From IMG/VR virus record IMGVR_UViG_3300043410_000257, positions 1-36,611 of that record: a stretch of DNA of 36,611 nt; one strand, 5' to 3'. How positions within the stretch are numbered: position 1 is the stretch's first letter; each line of letters opens with the position of its first letter. The DNA is from a virus. This document shows positions 7,414 to 15,786 of the stretch, piece by piece. The translations under genes and the position numbers were made by a program. The notes beneath the pieces were generated by a model. The model ran no database searches. It saw only the letters and a program-made list of their open reading frames with translations, and was not told the DNA's origin.

Positions 7414-9447
7414 TCAAGGATGAGACGCCTTGTATGACTCAAAGTCAGCTTTAAGCGCCTCAAACTTTTGCTTGAACTGTTGCAACATCTTAATTGCGAC
7501 AACACCTGTTCGGTCGTAGAACATTGACTGAGTGATCATGTTTCCATGATCGTCAACAGCATCTTTTTGCCCGCGAACCAACTCACCAATCACAGCTTGC
7601 GCCTCATGCGCAATCATGCCAATTTCTCGTGGTGATTCATTGGGCGTGCCGTCTTCATCATCAGGTTGAATGATGTTGTAGTAAACGGGACGGAATTGAT
7701 CGATCAGTTCATAAACATCGAGATCAAAATCAACCACGTTTTCCTTCAGTCGATGGTCTGATGGTGGAGTGATGTACGCTTTTAGGTAGATATAGCTTCC
7801 AGACCAAGCCATGCCGCCGCCAGTGAAGGAAAGTCCACCAATGCGGAGAGTGTTATCTGCTGCGCCAGTATCTGTACCAAAGCCCCATGTGCCACTTGAG
7901 GCCCAGTTACCCCCGTAGTAAGGCAACCCAGCAGAAGATGAGTATCCGATTTGATATATGCCGCCATAGTTTGTTGTTGCGCTTGTTGAGGCTGGGCCCG
8001 GTGTTGCAATGCCGCTTGTACAAGTTTTTCCTGCGCCACCGACGTTGACGCTTTCGGCGGTGAACAAATCGCTTGCAAGATTCCAATCTTTGTTGAGATC
8101 AATGTATCCAGCGTAACCATCGGCGATGCCAAACACAATACGTTGATTTCCAGAGTTCCAAAGCACTGAGTCATACGCACTCAATGTTGCGCCGCCAGCG
8201 CCTGTACCAGCTGAACTTACACGTCCCACATAGAAAGAACCGCTGCCAGCGTTGTCTAGCACCCAACCAGAAGACTGAGTGGTTGTTACTGGAGAAATAA
8301 TGCCTTGGAAATATGCGGCACTTCCACCGTCATACAAAACCTTAAATGGACGATTACCGTCAATAGGAGGGTTGCTTGAGCCAAAGGCAACTGAACCACT
8401 GGCGCTCATTTTCATGAAGTAAGTGCCAGTGTCAATACCGAGGGCAAAATACGGCGTTGCGCCAGCGGACAATTTCCACAAGCCAAAGTCATTGCCGGGG
8501 CTTGATCCAAGACGGATGCCACCATAAGAAGTGTTTGATCCGTTGGCACTTGCATCGTAGACTGTAATTAGACCGCCTCCAGACGTTCCTACGCCGCTAA
8601 CAATACCAGAACCTTGCGCACGAATTGCAATGTTGTTGCTTTGACCCAATGCGTAAAGCTGAACCCCAGATACGCTTGGACTATTAATACCAACCCGTTG
8701 AGCAGAGTCAATCTGAATAGCACGAGTGTTATTCGTGCCAATTTCAATTTCTACCGCGCCTGTATTCCAGATGTAGGAAGAATATGCACCAAGCGTTGTG
8801 CCAGAACCAGTACCCAAAGAATTTGAGCGACCCAACAAGAAACTGCCAGCACCAGAGTTGGTGAAGATCATCGACGCGCCGTTTGTGCCAGTTGCTGGAA
8901 CAACTGAAATAGATGGCGATGTTGATGTTGCTGGGTTCAAGGTAATGTCAAGCGCAAACGAAGGAGCGCCACCAATACCTACATAACCACCTGTGACAGC
9001 AGTGCTCGACAGGTACAGTTTTCGTGGACGAGTTGCACCTGATGCACCAATGTCGTAGGTGTTGTCGGTGAAGATCAGGTTTGATGTGATCGTTCCGTTT
9101 ACTGTGACCGTGTCAGCGGAGGCGTCGCCAAGCACCGTGTTTCCAGTAATGCTCAAGCCAGTCGATGTGACTTTGGTGCCATCCCAAGTCAGGTTTGCTG
9201 ATGCGCCAAAGACGCCGCTGTTGTTAAACTGAATCTGAGTGTTTGATCCTGCAACAATGCCAGTGCCACCTTTGCCAGCCAACACCTGCACGTTGCCTGA
9301 AGCATCCTTGTAAAACAGCTTGCCGTCGAAATAGTTCAACGCCAATTCAGCGCCTGAAGCACTGCTGGTCAAGTTTGCGGCTAAGGGCGTGTTTCCAGTC
9401 GTGCCGCTTGCGTAGATCAGGATGGGTGTGTATCCAGTTTGTGCCAT
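7414..9447 (-). CDS. Tail fibre/spike with C-terminal S74 intramolecular chaperone (677 aa)
   Basis: The N-terminus (MAQTGYTPILIYASGTTGNT, then GKLFYKDASGNVQ) is the common attachment module of phage fibres. The central 100-550 region is a Gly/Ser/Asn-rich beta repeat. From about residue 563 the sequence S-DHRLKENV begins a peptidase S74 domain. It continues with VYELIDQFRPVYYN, EIGMIAHEAQ and a final helical coiled coil (about 645-677). S74 domains trimerise fibres and then cut themselves off at the Ser, with a nearby Lys in the dyad. S563 and K568 fit that. This is the probable receptor-binding protein. Confidence 0.88.
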   Translation of the reverse strand: MAQTGYTPILIYASGTTGNTPLAANLTSSASGAELALNYFDGKLFYKDASGNVQVLAGKGGTGIVAGSNTQIQFNNSGVFGASANLTWDGTKVTSTGLSITGNTVLGDASADTVTVNGTITSNLIFTDNTYDIGASGATRPRKLYLSSTAVTGGYVGIGGAPSFALDITLNPATSTSPSISVVPATGTNGASMIFTNSGAGSFLLGRSNSLGTGSGTTLGAYSSYIWNTGAVEIEIGTNNTRAIQIDSAQRVGINSPSVSGVQLYALGQSNNIAIRAQGSGIVSGVGTSGGGLITVYDASANGSNTSYGGIRLGSSPGNDFGLWKLSAGATPYFALGIDTGTYFMKMSASGSVAFGSSNPPIDGNRPFKVLYDGGSAAYFQGIISPVTTTQSSGWVLDNAGSGSFYVGRVSSAGTGAGGATLSAYDSVLWNSGNQRIVFGIADGYAGYIDLNKDWNLASDLFTAESVNVGGAGKTCTSGIATPGPASTSATTNYGGIYQIGYSSSAGLPYYGGNWASSGTWGFGTDTGAADNTLRIGGLSFTGGGMAWSGSYIYLKAYITPPSDHRLKENVVDFDLDVYELIDQFRPVYYNIIQPDDEDGTPNESPREIGMIAHEAQAVIGELVRGQKDAVDDHGNMITQSMFYDRTGVVAIKMLQQFKQKFEALKADFESYKASHP

Positions 9448-9456
9448 GTTTTTTCC

Positions 9457-11712
9457 TTAGAAAGCGCCGCCAGCAATGCCGCCTGTCAGCTTGCCTGTGC
9501 TGGGATTTACCGTTACCGAAGAGTTTACCAATTGTGGGAGGTTTCCAGTAGTCGCAGAAACGAATGTGAGGTAGTTGTCTGCGTTTGTGGAATCTGCTGT
9601 GATTGCCGTGTTTGTGGCATTTGTTGCCGATCCAACCGACAGTGTGCTTTGGGCCACGTATTGAGGCGCAGAGACCCCCGCAGTGAGCACGTAGTTGGTT
9701 GTGCCCAACGCCAAGAACGATGTCGCACCTGACCCTGTGTTGTATGGCAACGAGCCTGCCGCACCGCCTGCAATGTTGGTGGCTGTGCCCACAGTGATGC
9801 CAGTTGGGTTTGACCACTGAGGGCCAGTCCCGCTGGATGTCATGATGTAGGTGCTGGTGCCAATCGCCAACTTGTTGAGCGCAGACGAACTCGATGCGTA
9901 CAGCATGTCGCCTGTGGTGTAGCTGGTGTAGCCAGAGCCGCCCAATGCCGCTGTAACAGGCGCTGTGAGGCTGAATTGAGTGCCTGTGAGGGTTAGCCCT
10001 GTGCCAGCCGTGTAAGTGCCTGCGCCGCTGAATTGAGACCATGTGACGGCGGTGACGCCCAAAGTGCCGCCGGGGTTGACCGTACACACCCAGCCCGTGT
10101 CGCCAAGCGTTGCGCCATCTTCCACGAACACGAATGCCGAAACCAATTCGTTCCATGTGTTTGCGTCTGTCGTGCGAGTCCAACCCAACGCAGAGGCGGC
10201 GTAGATGCCGTTCTCTGACGCCGTCAATTGGTTCTTGACCAAGATGCGATCACCTGCGGTCAGCGTGCCAGTCCATTCGCCGCCAGCCTGAGTCGTCAAC
10301 CCAGTCAGCAAGATGTTGCCAGTGGTGCCCCACAAACAAGCCGTCTTGACGTTCAAGCCCTGAGCGACGTTGTCAACGTACTGCTTGGTTGCCAATTGCA
10401 GATCGGATGTTGGGTCTTGGGTGACCGTGACCGATGTCAAGCCAGCCAGAACCAACGAGGTGTCGCCCAAGTTGAATGTGGTCGTGCCTACAGTGATCGA
10501 ATGATTCGTGATCGCTGAGTTGGGGATGTTCGACAGTGTGTTTGTTGAGCCGCTGATCGACACACCAGTAAGGGTTGAAAGCGTGCCACCCAACGACACC
10601 GATGTGGAGCCAATCGTGATCGCGCTATTTGTCAGCGACGAGTTTCCAATGTCGGTGAATGTGTTGCTCGACCCAGACATGGTCTTGTTGGTCAGAGTCT
10701 CGCCGCCAGACAAGGTTGCCAATGTGCCTGAGTTTGGCAAGGTCACGTTGGTGTTGCCAGTCGTGGTCAACGTCAGCGAGTAAGCGCCTGCGGTGCTGAA
10801 GTTGCCAGCCGTGGTCACAGCACCTGCGGTCGTCATTGCGCCGCCAGTGACGATGTCACCACCCAAAGTGATGGTGGTGGTGCCGTTGTCGACGCCAGTG
10901 CCGCCATGGGCAGGATTCAGGATGCCATCAAGTGTCACAGCGCCAGAGGTGTCTGTGCTTGGGCTGAAGCCTGTTGTGCCTGCGCTGAATGATGTCACGC
11001 CACCAGTCAATGAGAATTCTTGCCACCCAGTGTTGGTGTAGCCCTCGAACACTTGGAGGCTTGTGTTGTAGCGAACGGCGCCCAAATTGTTGACGCGCTG
11101 ACCTGTGGTGCCTTGAGGCAAGGTGACGCTACCTTGGCCCGGCAACACAGCGTTGCTTGCCAAAGCCACCGTCACATCACCCGCTCCATCACCGTTCGTG
11201 ATACTAATCTGATTAGTAACACCTAAGATGTCAATTTTGGCTGGTGAGCCAGATTGCAAGGCCAAGATGCCTGTGCCAGTCTGGGAAACAAGCTGTTGGA
11301 GGAAGGTGCCAAGGGCCACAGTGGGGTTCCCAGCCACTCCATCACCGTCGGTGATACCCAAGCCTGTCCCAACCTCGATTTCGCGTGCTGTGACCGTATT
11401 TGCGCCTGTCTTGACTTGCAAGCCAGTGCCGCTTGAGTTGAGCGACATTGCCGCGCCAATCAAGTTGACCTGCAAAGTACCTTGGGCGCCGTTGTCGGTC
11501 AGCGACAAACCGTCGTTGGTAGACAGGTAGCGAGATTGGGCCAAGCCAGAAGTTTGTCCAACGGTCAGGAATGGATAGTTGAGTGCTCCAGCACCAGAGA
11601 TCGCACTCGTGGTGGTTTGCACCGTCACGCCATTTTGGACGATTGGTACTGATTCGTTGCCAGTTAAGGCCCCCGCTTGGGGTAGTTGTGTGATGGTTAC
11701 TTGTCCAGACAT
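9457..11712 (-). CDS. Large tail fibre protein (751 aa)
   Basis: I start it at ATG 11712 (MSGQVTITQLPQAG), one base from the stop of the upstream gene. The longer in-frame start at 11823 would overlap that gene by about 110 bases. The body holds Ser/Thr/Gly-rich beta repeats, including near-tandem units with NSSLTNSAITIGSTSVSLGG and NSAITNHSITVGTTTFNLGD. A well-known fibre module follows (ATKQYVDNVAQGL, GDRILVKNQLTASENGIY, then SAFVFVEDGATLGDTGWVC). The C-terminus ends GGIAGGAF like the 405-aa protein. An odd feature is one copy of the 17-bp palindrome (11202-11218) inside the gene, encoding TNQIS. Confidence 0.82.
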   Translation of the reverse strand: MSGQVTITQLPQAGALTGNESVPIVQNGVTVQTTTSAISGAGALNYPFLTVGQTSGLAQSRYLSTNDGLSLTDNGAQGTLQVNLIGAAMSLNSSGTGLQVKTGANTVTAREIEVGTGLGITDGDGVAGNPTVALGTFLQQLVSQTGTGILALQSGSPAKIDILGVTNQISITNGDGAGDVTVALASNAVLPGQGSVTLPQGTTGQRVNNLGAVRYNTSLQVFEGYTNTGWQEFSLTGGVTSFSAGTTGFSPSTDTSGAVTLDGILNPAHGGTGVDNGTTTITLGGDIVTGGAMTTAGAVTTAGNFSTAGAYSLTLTTTGNTNVTLPNSGTLATLSGGETLTNKTMSGSSNTFTDIGNSSLTNSAITIGSTSVSLGGTLSTLTGVSISGSTNTLSNIPNSAITNHSITVGTTTFNLGDTSLVLAGLTSVTVTQDPTSDLQLATKQYVDNVAQGLNVKTACLWGTTGNILLTGLTTQAGGEWTGTLTAGDRILVKNQLTASENGIYAASALGWTRTTDANTWNELVSAFVFVEDGATLGDTGWVCTVNPGGTLGVTAVTWSQFSGAGTYTAGTGLTLTGTQFSLTAPVTAALGGSGYTSYTTGDMLYASSSSALNKLAIGTSTYIMTSSGTGPQWSNPTGITVGTATNIAGGAAGSLPYNTGSGATSFLALGTTNYVLTAGVSAPQYVAQSTLSVGSATNATNTAITADSTNADNYLTFVSATTGNLPQLVNSSVTVNPSTGKLTGGIAGGAF
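11202..11218. repeat. 17-bp palindrome, copy 1 (TACTAATC-t-GATTAGTA), intragenic
   Basis: A perfect odd-length palindrome with 8-base arms around a central t, located inside the large tail-fibre gene. The same arms recur at 26280-26296 and 32791-32807 with different central bases. No promoter-like elements flank this copy on the coding strand. Confidence 0.85.
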
Positions 11713-11713
11713 A

Positions 11714-12082
11714 TTACGAACTCGGTGAAATGATGTTTGTGTTGCCGTTTTGCAGAGGCACGGTATCACCATTTTCGGTGCTGATGTACCACTCGCTGGG
11801 GTTGCCGTTTGGAATGTTTTCACCCGTGGGTGTCAACACCAAGCCGTCGTCATTCGTAGCCACACTAACATCTGGTCGAGGGAATTGCAACGCAATACGT
11901 TCAGTCTTACGCGCAGGCAAGCGATACGGGTCTTTTTCGTCGGCACAACCTTGTTGGCAGACTTTGAGGCCGGGGAAGTTCGGATCGGGCATCGCCTCAA
12001 TAATTGGACGCTTCATGCGACAGCGGTCGCAAATGAAAATCGCTATTACTGCGTTGCCTCTGGTGTCTAGGAATCTTGGCAT
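11714..12082 (-). CDS. Zn-finger-like phage protein, unknown (122 aa)
   Basis: The N-terminal half holds two Cys pairs: C18-x2-C21 (CDRCRMKRP) and C42-x3-C46 (CQQGC), which fit a zinc ribbon. The pattern DPYRLPARKTERIALQFPRPD follows, then a polar tail with no charge clusters. I recall proteins of this type next to structural genes in related podoviruses without a known role. It sits between the 352-aa adaptor-like gene and the fibre genes. A small virion component or assembly factor is possible. Confidence 0.65.
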   Translation of the reverse strand: MPRFLDTRGNAVIAIFICDRCRMKRPIIEAMPDPNFPGLKVCQQGCADEKDPYRLPARKTERIALQFPRPDVSVATNDDGLVLTPTGENIPNGNPSEWYISTENGDTVPLQNGNTNIISPSS

Positions 12083-12084
12083 GA

Positions 12085-13143
12085 TTACCTTGTGTAGACG
12101 CTGATATTTGGGCTGTAGTAGATCGGTGACTTGTCGCGGTTCTCGTTCTCAGCCATGGTGAAGTACTTGTCGGCTTGGCCTTCGAGGTACTGCACACGGG
12201 CCAAGTCGACACCCGGCAAGATCAGGCTCATTTGGTGAGCCAACATGCACTGAATTGCTTGGTAGAAGTACTGTGGGATTTCCAACTCGTCGTACAAGTC
12301 GCCCACATCCATCACTTGGCGTGAGTACCAAATTGTCATCTGCACGAATGGGTTGCTTGGAGCAGGCCACAAAGTGATCTTCGCTTGAGGGATCGTGCGA
12401 TTGAACCAGTATTGGTACGGCTGATTGGCGGTAAAGTTTTTGTTGGGCAGGTTGGTGTAGTCGTCACGGTTCAAACGAGCCATGGTGACTTCGGTCGAGT
12501 TGTTGCCGACGTAGAACTCGCGCACTGCGAGTGTGTTGCCACCAGTCTCTCGCATGCGGTAGTACTGGACGTTGGCGCCGGGGTCGATGTCGTACCACAG
12601 CCACTCGTTGTCCACCCACGTCTCAACGCCACAGTCCTCCAACAAGTTCCATGTCGAGCCGTCGGTCGATGTCTCAAGCAAGATGTGGAACGAGCCGCTG
12701 GTGCCGGGCAAGATGCCAATCGAGCCAGCGTAGATCGGATTGTCCGTGCCGTAATTGATCGCAATGTTGCCGTTGGGGGCTGACTGCACATCGATGGTGG
12801 TGATGTCGCCGTCAGTGGCGTAGGCGGCTGTGCCAGACGATGCCGACACAGAACCAGAAGGGCGATTCATCGTGCGATACAAGGCGTTGAGCACGTCGTT
12901 GCCACCGAGGGGTAGCAAGTACTCATATTGGTCAGGCTTGAGGCCGTAGACCTTTTTGCTGATGCACCAATAGTTGACGCCTTGGTTGATCAGGTTCGAC
13001 AGAATGAAGAACAGAGCCTGCTTTGAACCTTGAACCTGCTCGACGGTCAACTCCTCAGCCAATTTGCCCGACATGCGAGCGCCTTGGTCGATGAATTTTT
13101 GTACTGAGACAACTGTTTGTCCAACGGTTCCGCTGTAAGCCAT
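12085..13143 (-). CDS. Adaptor-like virion protein with discoidin-like insert (352 aa)
   Basis: The helical N-terminus (about 1-95, with QALFFILSNLINQGVNYWC) and the C-terminal part (about 228-352: ITLWPAPSN, WYSRQVMD, P-QYFYQAIQCMLAHQ) resemble adaptor/connector proteins. Between them lies a beta insert (about 95-215) with TAAYATDGDITT, LLETSTDGSTWNLLEDCG, YYRMRETGG and VREFYVGN. This is the pattern of F5/8 type C (discoidin-like) carbohydrate-binding folds. The protein could sit at the head-tail joint and display a sugar-binding domain. Family calls are by eye. Confidence 0.55.
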   Translation of the reverse strand: MAYSGTVGQTVVSVQKFIDQGARMSGKLAEELTVEQVQGSKQALFFILSNLINQGVNYWCISKKVYGLKPDQYEYLLPLGGNDVLNALYRTMNRPSGSVSASSGTAAYATDGDITTIDVQSAPNGNIAINYGTDNPIYAGSIGILPGTSGSFHILLETSTDGSTWNLLEDCGVETWVDNEWLWYDIDPGANVQYYRMRETGGNTLAVREFYVGNNSTEVTMARLNRDDYTNLPNKNFTANQPYQYWFNRTIPQAKITLWPAPSNPFVQMTIWYSRQVMDVGDLYDELEIPQYFYQAIQCMLAHQMSLILPGVDLARVQYLEGQADKYFTMAENENRDKSPIYYSPNISVYTR

Positions 13144-13150
13144 GTTTACC

Positions 13151-13675
13151 TCACCAATTTACCTTGCCGCCCTTTTTGAAGGGTGCTGGCTTGCCACTAC
13201 CGATCTTTTCAGACCACTCTTTACGCAGACCTTCGGCCTTTGCTTTTTCGCCGCGCTTCTCAGCGCCTTGAGTGAATGTCTTCAAGCGATTTGACTCGCC
13301 ACGACGTTGCAAACGACCCCATTGTTTTTCAGCCTCAGGTTTGTTGCCAGACGCTGTCGCAATGTCAGCCATTTTACGGTTTGCGGTGAGTTTATTGACG
13401 AGTTGTTTGCTCTTATGTTTCTCGATGCGAGACATTTTTGGAGCCAAGTCTGGGCCGTCATCGTCTTCGTCACCACGAGGGTCACCGACCGCTTTGTAGT
13501 AGTCCACATCGCTGTCGTAGTCGTAAGGGCTCATCGAGCCACCACGAGCCTTCTTGGCGGCACGCTTGGTGCTGTAGGCAATCGCCACGGCTTGCTTTTG
13601 AGGCTTGCCAGCGGCGATCTCTGCCTTGATGTTGGATTTGAACGCTTTGTCAGATTTGGACTTCTTCAAAGGCAT
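13151..13675 (-). CDS. Basic virion-module protein ending in KKGGK motif (174 aa)
   Basis: I start it at ATG 13675 (MPLKKSKSDKAFKSN), 2 bases after the stop of the upstream gene. The in-frame start at 13765 would overlap that gene. The protein is Lys-rich, with a helix-like AAGKPQKQAVAIAYSTKRAA (about 22-41), an acidic patch (GDEDDDGPD) and a charged coiled-coil second half. It ends APFKKGGKVNW. An ARGGSMS motif precedes the acidic part. The (K)KGG motif recurs in three other proteins of this module. The start resembles small basic proteins with a 'KKAVAIAYS' helix common in phage genomes, function unknown. Confidence 0.7.
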   Translation of the reverse strand: MPLKKSKSDKAFKSNIKAEIAAGKPQKQAVAIAYSTKRAAKKARGGSMSPYDYDSDVDYYKAVGDPRGDEDDDGPDLAPKMSRIEKHKSKQLVNKLTANRKMADIATASGNKPEAEKQWGRLQRRGESNRLKTFTQGAEKRGEKAKAEGLRKEWSEKIGSGKPAPFKKGGKVNW

Positions 13676-13677
13676 GA

Positions 13678-14457
13678 TTAAGGCCCATTCTTGATCAAGA
13701 TGATGTTGAAGTACGAACTCACTGCGTTGTTTGCCGAAGCGCCAATTGCGGTTGCCCCCACGCAATTCTTTTCTGGAATTTGGTAAGGCTGTTCAAACTG
13801 AAACACAGCGGCGCCGTTGTTCACAGTGGTCACAGCGCCAACGCGAACGATACCGTCTGTGCCGTGTTGCCTTAGAAAACCAGTCACAGAAGTTGCGCCA
13901 GACGCTTGCCCAGAAGAGAACAATCCCTCTGTCATGTAGCCTGTGTAGCCTGCGGGAACACAGTAGTGACCAGTGGTGCGATTGTTGTATCCAGTAGCGA
14001 TGATGTCGTACAGCACGGCTGGAACGCCTGCTGTGACAACGCCAGTGCCTGCATTGATGTTGCCTGCGTTTGCTCCACCAGAGCCAACGGTAGACACATA
14101 GAAGCTGTTCACATACAGATACGAGTTTGTGGTGTTGACCGCTGTTTGACCATTCAATGTCACGGTCTCGCTGACCACATCGTAGTTGCCGTCCAAGCCT
14201 TCGATGTACACGGTGCGTGCACCAGTGCCAGCCGATGTGTCATCAGTGCTGGATGAACTGATCTTCAGAACTGATGCAACAGTTGGGTGTGGAATCGTGC
14301 CGCCATCGGGCCACACCGACTCTTCGGTTGTGTCCACATCTGGGTTGTAGCCAAACACGATGACCGTGCTGTGGCCTTGAATTTGACCGCGAGAAACCTG
14401 CAAGCCAAACGGCTCAAAGGTGCCTTGACGGGTAATGGAAGAAATAGTTGTTGACAT
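13678..14457 (-). CDS. Decoration-like virion protein (259 aa)
   Basis: ATG 14457 (MSTTISSITRQGTFEPFGLQVS) has GAGGA about 9 bases upstream, inside the trailing part of a terminator. A longer frame would need TTG at 14472. The protein is beta-rich, with the pattern VYIEGLDGNYDVVSETVTLNG and NTTNSYLYVNSFYVSTVG. I recall this pattern in head/virion structural proteins of marine and freshwater podoviruses. The same G-x-D-x-Y...SE.(I/V)...G pattern occurs in the 326-aa protein at 15787. Low charge and no Cys-rich region fit a capsid-surface or neck protein. Confidence 0.62.
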   Translation of the reverse strand: MSTTISSITRQGTFEPFGLQVSRGQIQGHSTVIVFGYNPDVDTTEESVWPDGGTIPHPTVASVLKISSSSTDDTSAGTGARTVYIEGLDGNYDVVSETVTLNGQTAVNTTNSYLYVNSFYVSTVGSGGANAGNINAGTGVVTAGVPAVLYDIIATGYNNRTTGHYCVPAGYTGYMTEGLFSSGQASGATSVTGFLRQHGTDGIVRVGAVTTVNNGAAVFQFEQPYQIPEKNCVGATAIGASANNAVSSYFNIILIKNGP

Positions 14458-14470
14458 GCCGTCATTCCTC

Positions 14471-14497
14471 AAGAAAAGCGGGGGCCGAAGCCCCCAC
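14471..14497 (-). terminator. Strong intrinsic terminator after the Lys/Gly-repeat protein gene
   Basis: On the minus strand, GGGGGC (14495-14490) and GCCCCC (14485-14480) form a perfect stem closed by a TTCG tetraloop, followed by GC and TTTTCTT (14477-14471). It lies 5 bases past the stop of the 423-aa gene and just before the ribosome-binding site of the next gene. This is a textbook Rho-independent terminator. Some read-through must feed the downstream genes, or an unseen promoter does. Confidence 0.9.
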
Positions 14498-14502
14498 TCG
14501 GT

Positions 14503-15774
14503 TTAGCACTTAGCCGATCCACCGCGCTTGCGTGGCGCCACCGTCACTGATTTCTCAGTTTTGGTCACGCTACCTGCTGGAGGCTTGGACGAAGAGAACA
14601 TGCCCTTGACAGCTTCGTAGGCACGCTTTGGTGCGCCCAAGATGCTTTCACGCATTGCTTCGTTCTCATCCTTCTCGCCTTGTTTCCAACGGTCGTAAGC
14701 GCCGCCTGACATATCGCCACCTTCAGCTTTACGAGCGACTTTGCCGCCCTTTTTGAAAGTGCCAGATTGCAGGCTGTTTGCCACAGGACGGCTGACGAAG
14801 TGACGGGGCATCTTTTCAGCTTTCCCGTCGCTTACGACATTACCCCCCGTGGCAAAGGCTTTTTTTGCTGAACCACCCTTCTTGTAGCCACCAGCATTCG
14901 CCTCTTTCACGCCACCAGTGGTGCCGTTGACTTTGCCGGGCTTAGAAGTGTCGGCGGGACGATTTTCCCAATCGCCGCCTTCGATGGTCTTGCTGGTCAA
15001 GCCGGGCACTTTGCCACCCTTCTTGAAGCCGCCAGCGTTTGCTTCCTTGATGCCACCAGTGCCATGGGCCTTATCGACCTTGGCGGTGTCCATCTTGGTG
15101 TTCACAAACTTGCTGACATTGCCACCCTTGGCATAGCCACCTGCATTGGCTTCTTTGATGCCGCCAGTGCCGTGTGCCTTGTCTTTGTGGGCAGTGTCCA
15201 TCTTGGTCTTGGCGAACTTGCCAGCGTTGCCCTTGATGGTTGTCTTTGTCTCAGCCTTGTCGATGGCGCCGCCAGAGGCTTTGCCATGGGCTTTCGATGC
15301 AGACATTGCTTCGTGATGCTTCAACTCTTTTTCAAGAGCGGCGCATGCGGAGCCACCTTTTTTCATGCCAGTCATTGCTTTACGCACTTGAGCGGCACGA
15401 GCCATACGAGCGGCTGGAGCCATGCCAGCCAAGGCTTGACGACCCATTGCCTGCATTGGGGCAGGGGCTGGGCCAGTCGAACCAGCGACCATGCCGGGCG
15501 TTGCCATGCCACCACCAACTTGCTTGTGAGCGACTTTGCCGCCCTTAGCGTATTGGTTTGGGTTCATGGAACGACGACGCTCTGCCATGGATGGCTTTTT
15601 GGGAGCCACGCCACTTTCGACGCCTTCAAAGACCTTGGCGTTGTTGCTTGCCATGGACTTGAAGCCTTCGGACTGACCAGCGGCCTTAGAGGCCACCTTG
15701 CCGCCTTTTTTGAGTTTCAGGATGACTGAAGGCTCGTCGGTGAACATTTTCACCATTGGTTTGAATTGACCCAT
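14503..15774 (-). CDS. Lys/Gly/Ala-rich repeat protein with KGG motifs (423 aa)
   Basis: A low-complexity basic protein. The motif (K/A)KGG(K/S/N) occurs at about residues 22-26, 76-80, 138-142, 215-219, 251-255, 298-302 and 341-345, often after a Tyr or Phe. Three longer repeats at about 202-220, 238-256 and 284-303 share G-G-(I/V)-KEANAGG-(Y/F)-(A/K)KGG. It follows the 326-aa virion gene and is itself followed by a strong terminator, so it is probably a high-copy late protein. A positively charged virion-internal or DNA-binding role is plausible. I know no characterised homologue. Confidence 0.7.
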   Translation of the reverse strand: MGQFKPMVKMFTDEPSVILKLKKGGKVASKAAGQSEGFKSMASNNAKVFEGVESGVAPKKPSMAERRRSMNPNQYAKGGKVAHKQVGGGMATPGMVAGSTGPAPAPMQAMGRQALAGMAPAARMARAAQVRKAMTGMKKGGSACAALEKELKHHEAMSASKAHGKASGGAIDKAETKTTIKGNAGKFAKTKMDTAHKDKAHGTGGIKEANAGGYAKGGNVSKFVNTKMDTAKVDKAHGTGGIKEANAGGFKKGGKVPGLTSKTIEGGDWENRPADTSKPGKVNGTTGGVKEANAGGYKKGGSAKKAFATGGNVVSDGKAEKMPRHFVSRPVANSLQSGTFKKGGKVARKAEGGDMSGGAYDRWKQGEKDENEAMRESILGAPKRAYEAVKGMFSSSKPPAGSVTKTEKSVTVAPRKRGGSAKC

Positions 15775-15786
15775 GTTGCCCTCCTA

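Noticed and set aside
9347-10183. Minus-strand 278-codon His/Arg-rich frame across the two fibre genes
   Set aside because: It is a shifted frame over two fibre genes, and its composition comes from the repeated Gly/Thr codons of those genes.
11713-11823. N-terminal extension of the large fibre protein to 11823
   Set aside because: It would lie entirely inside the 122-aa gene. ATG 11712 gives a normal fibre N-terminus.
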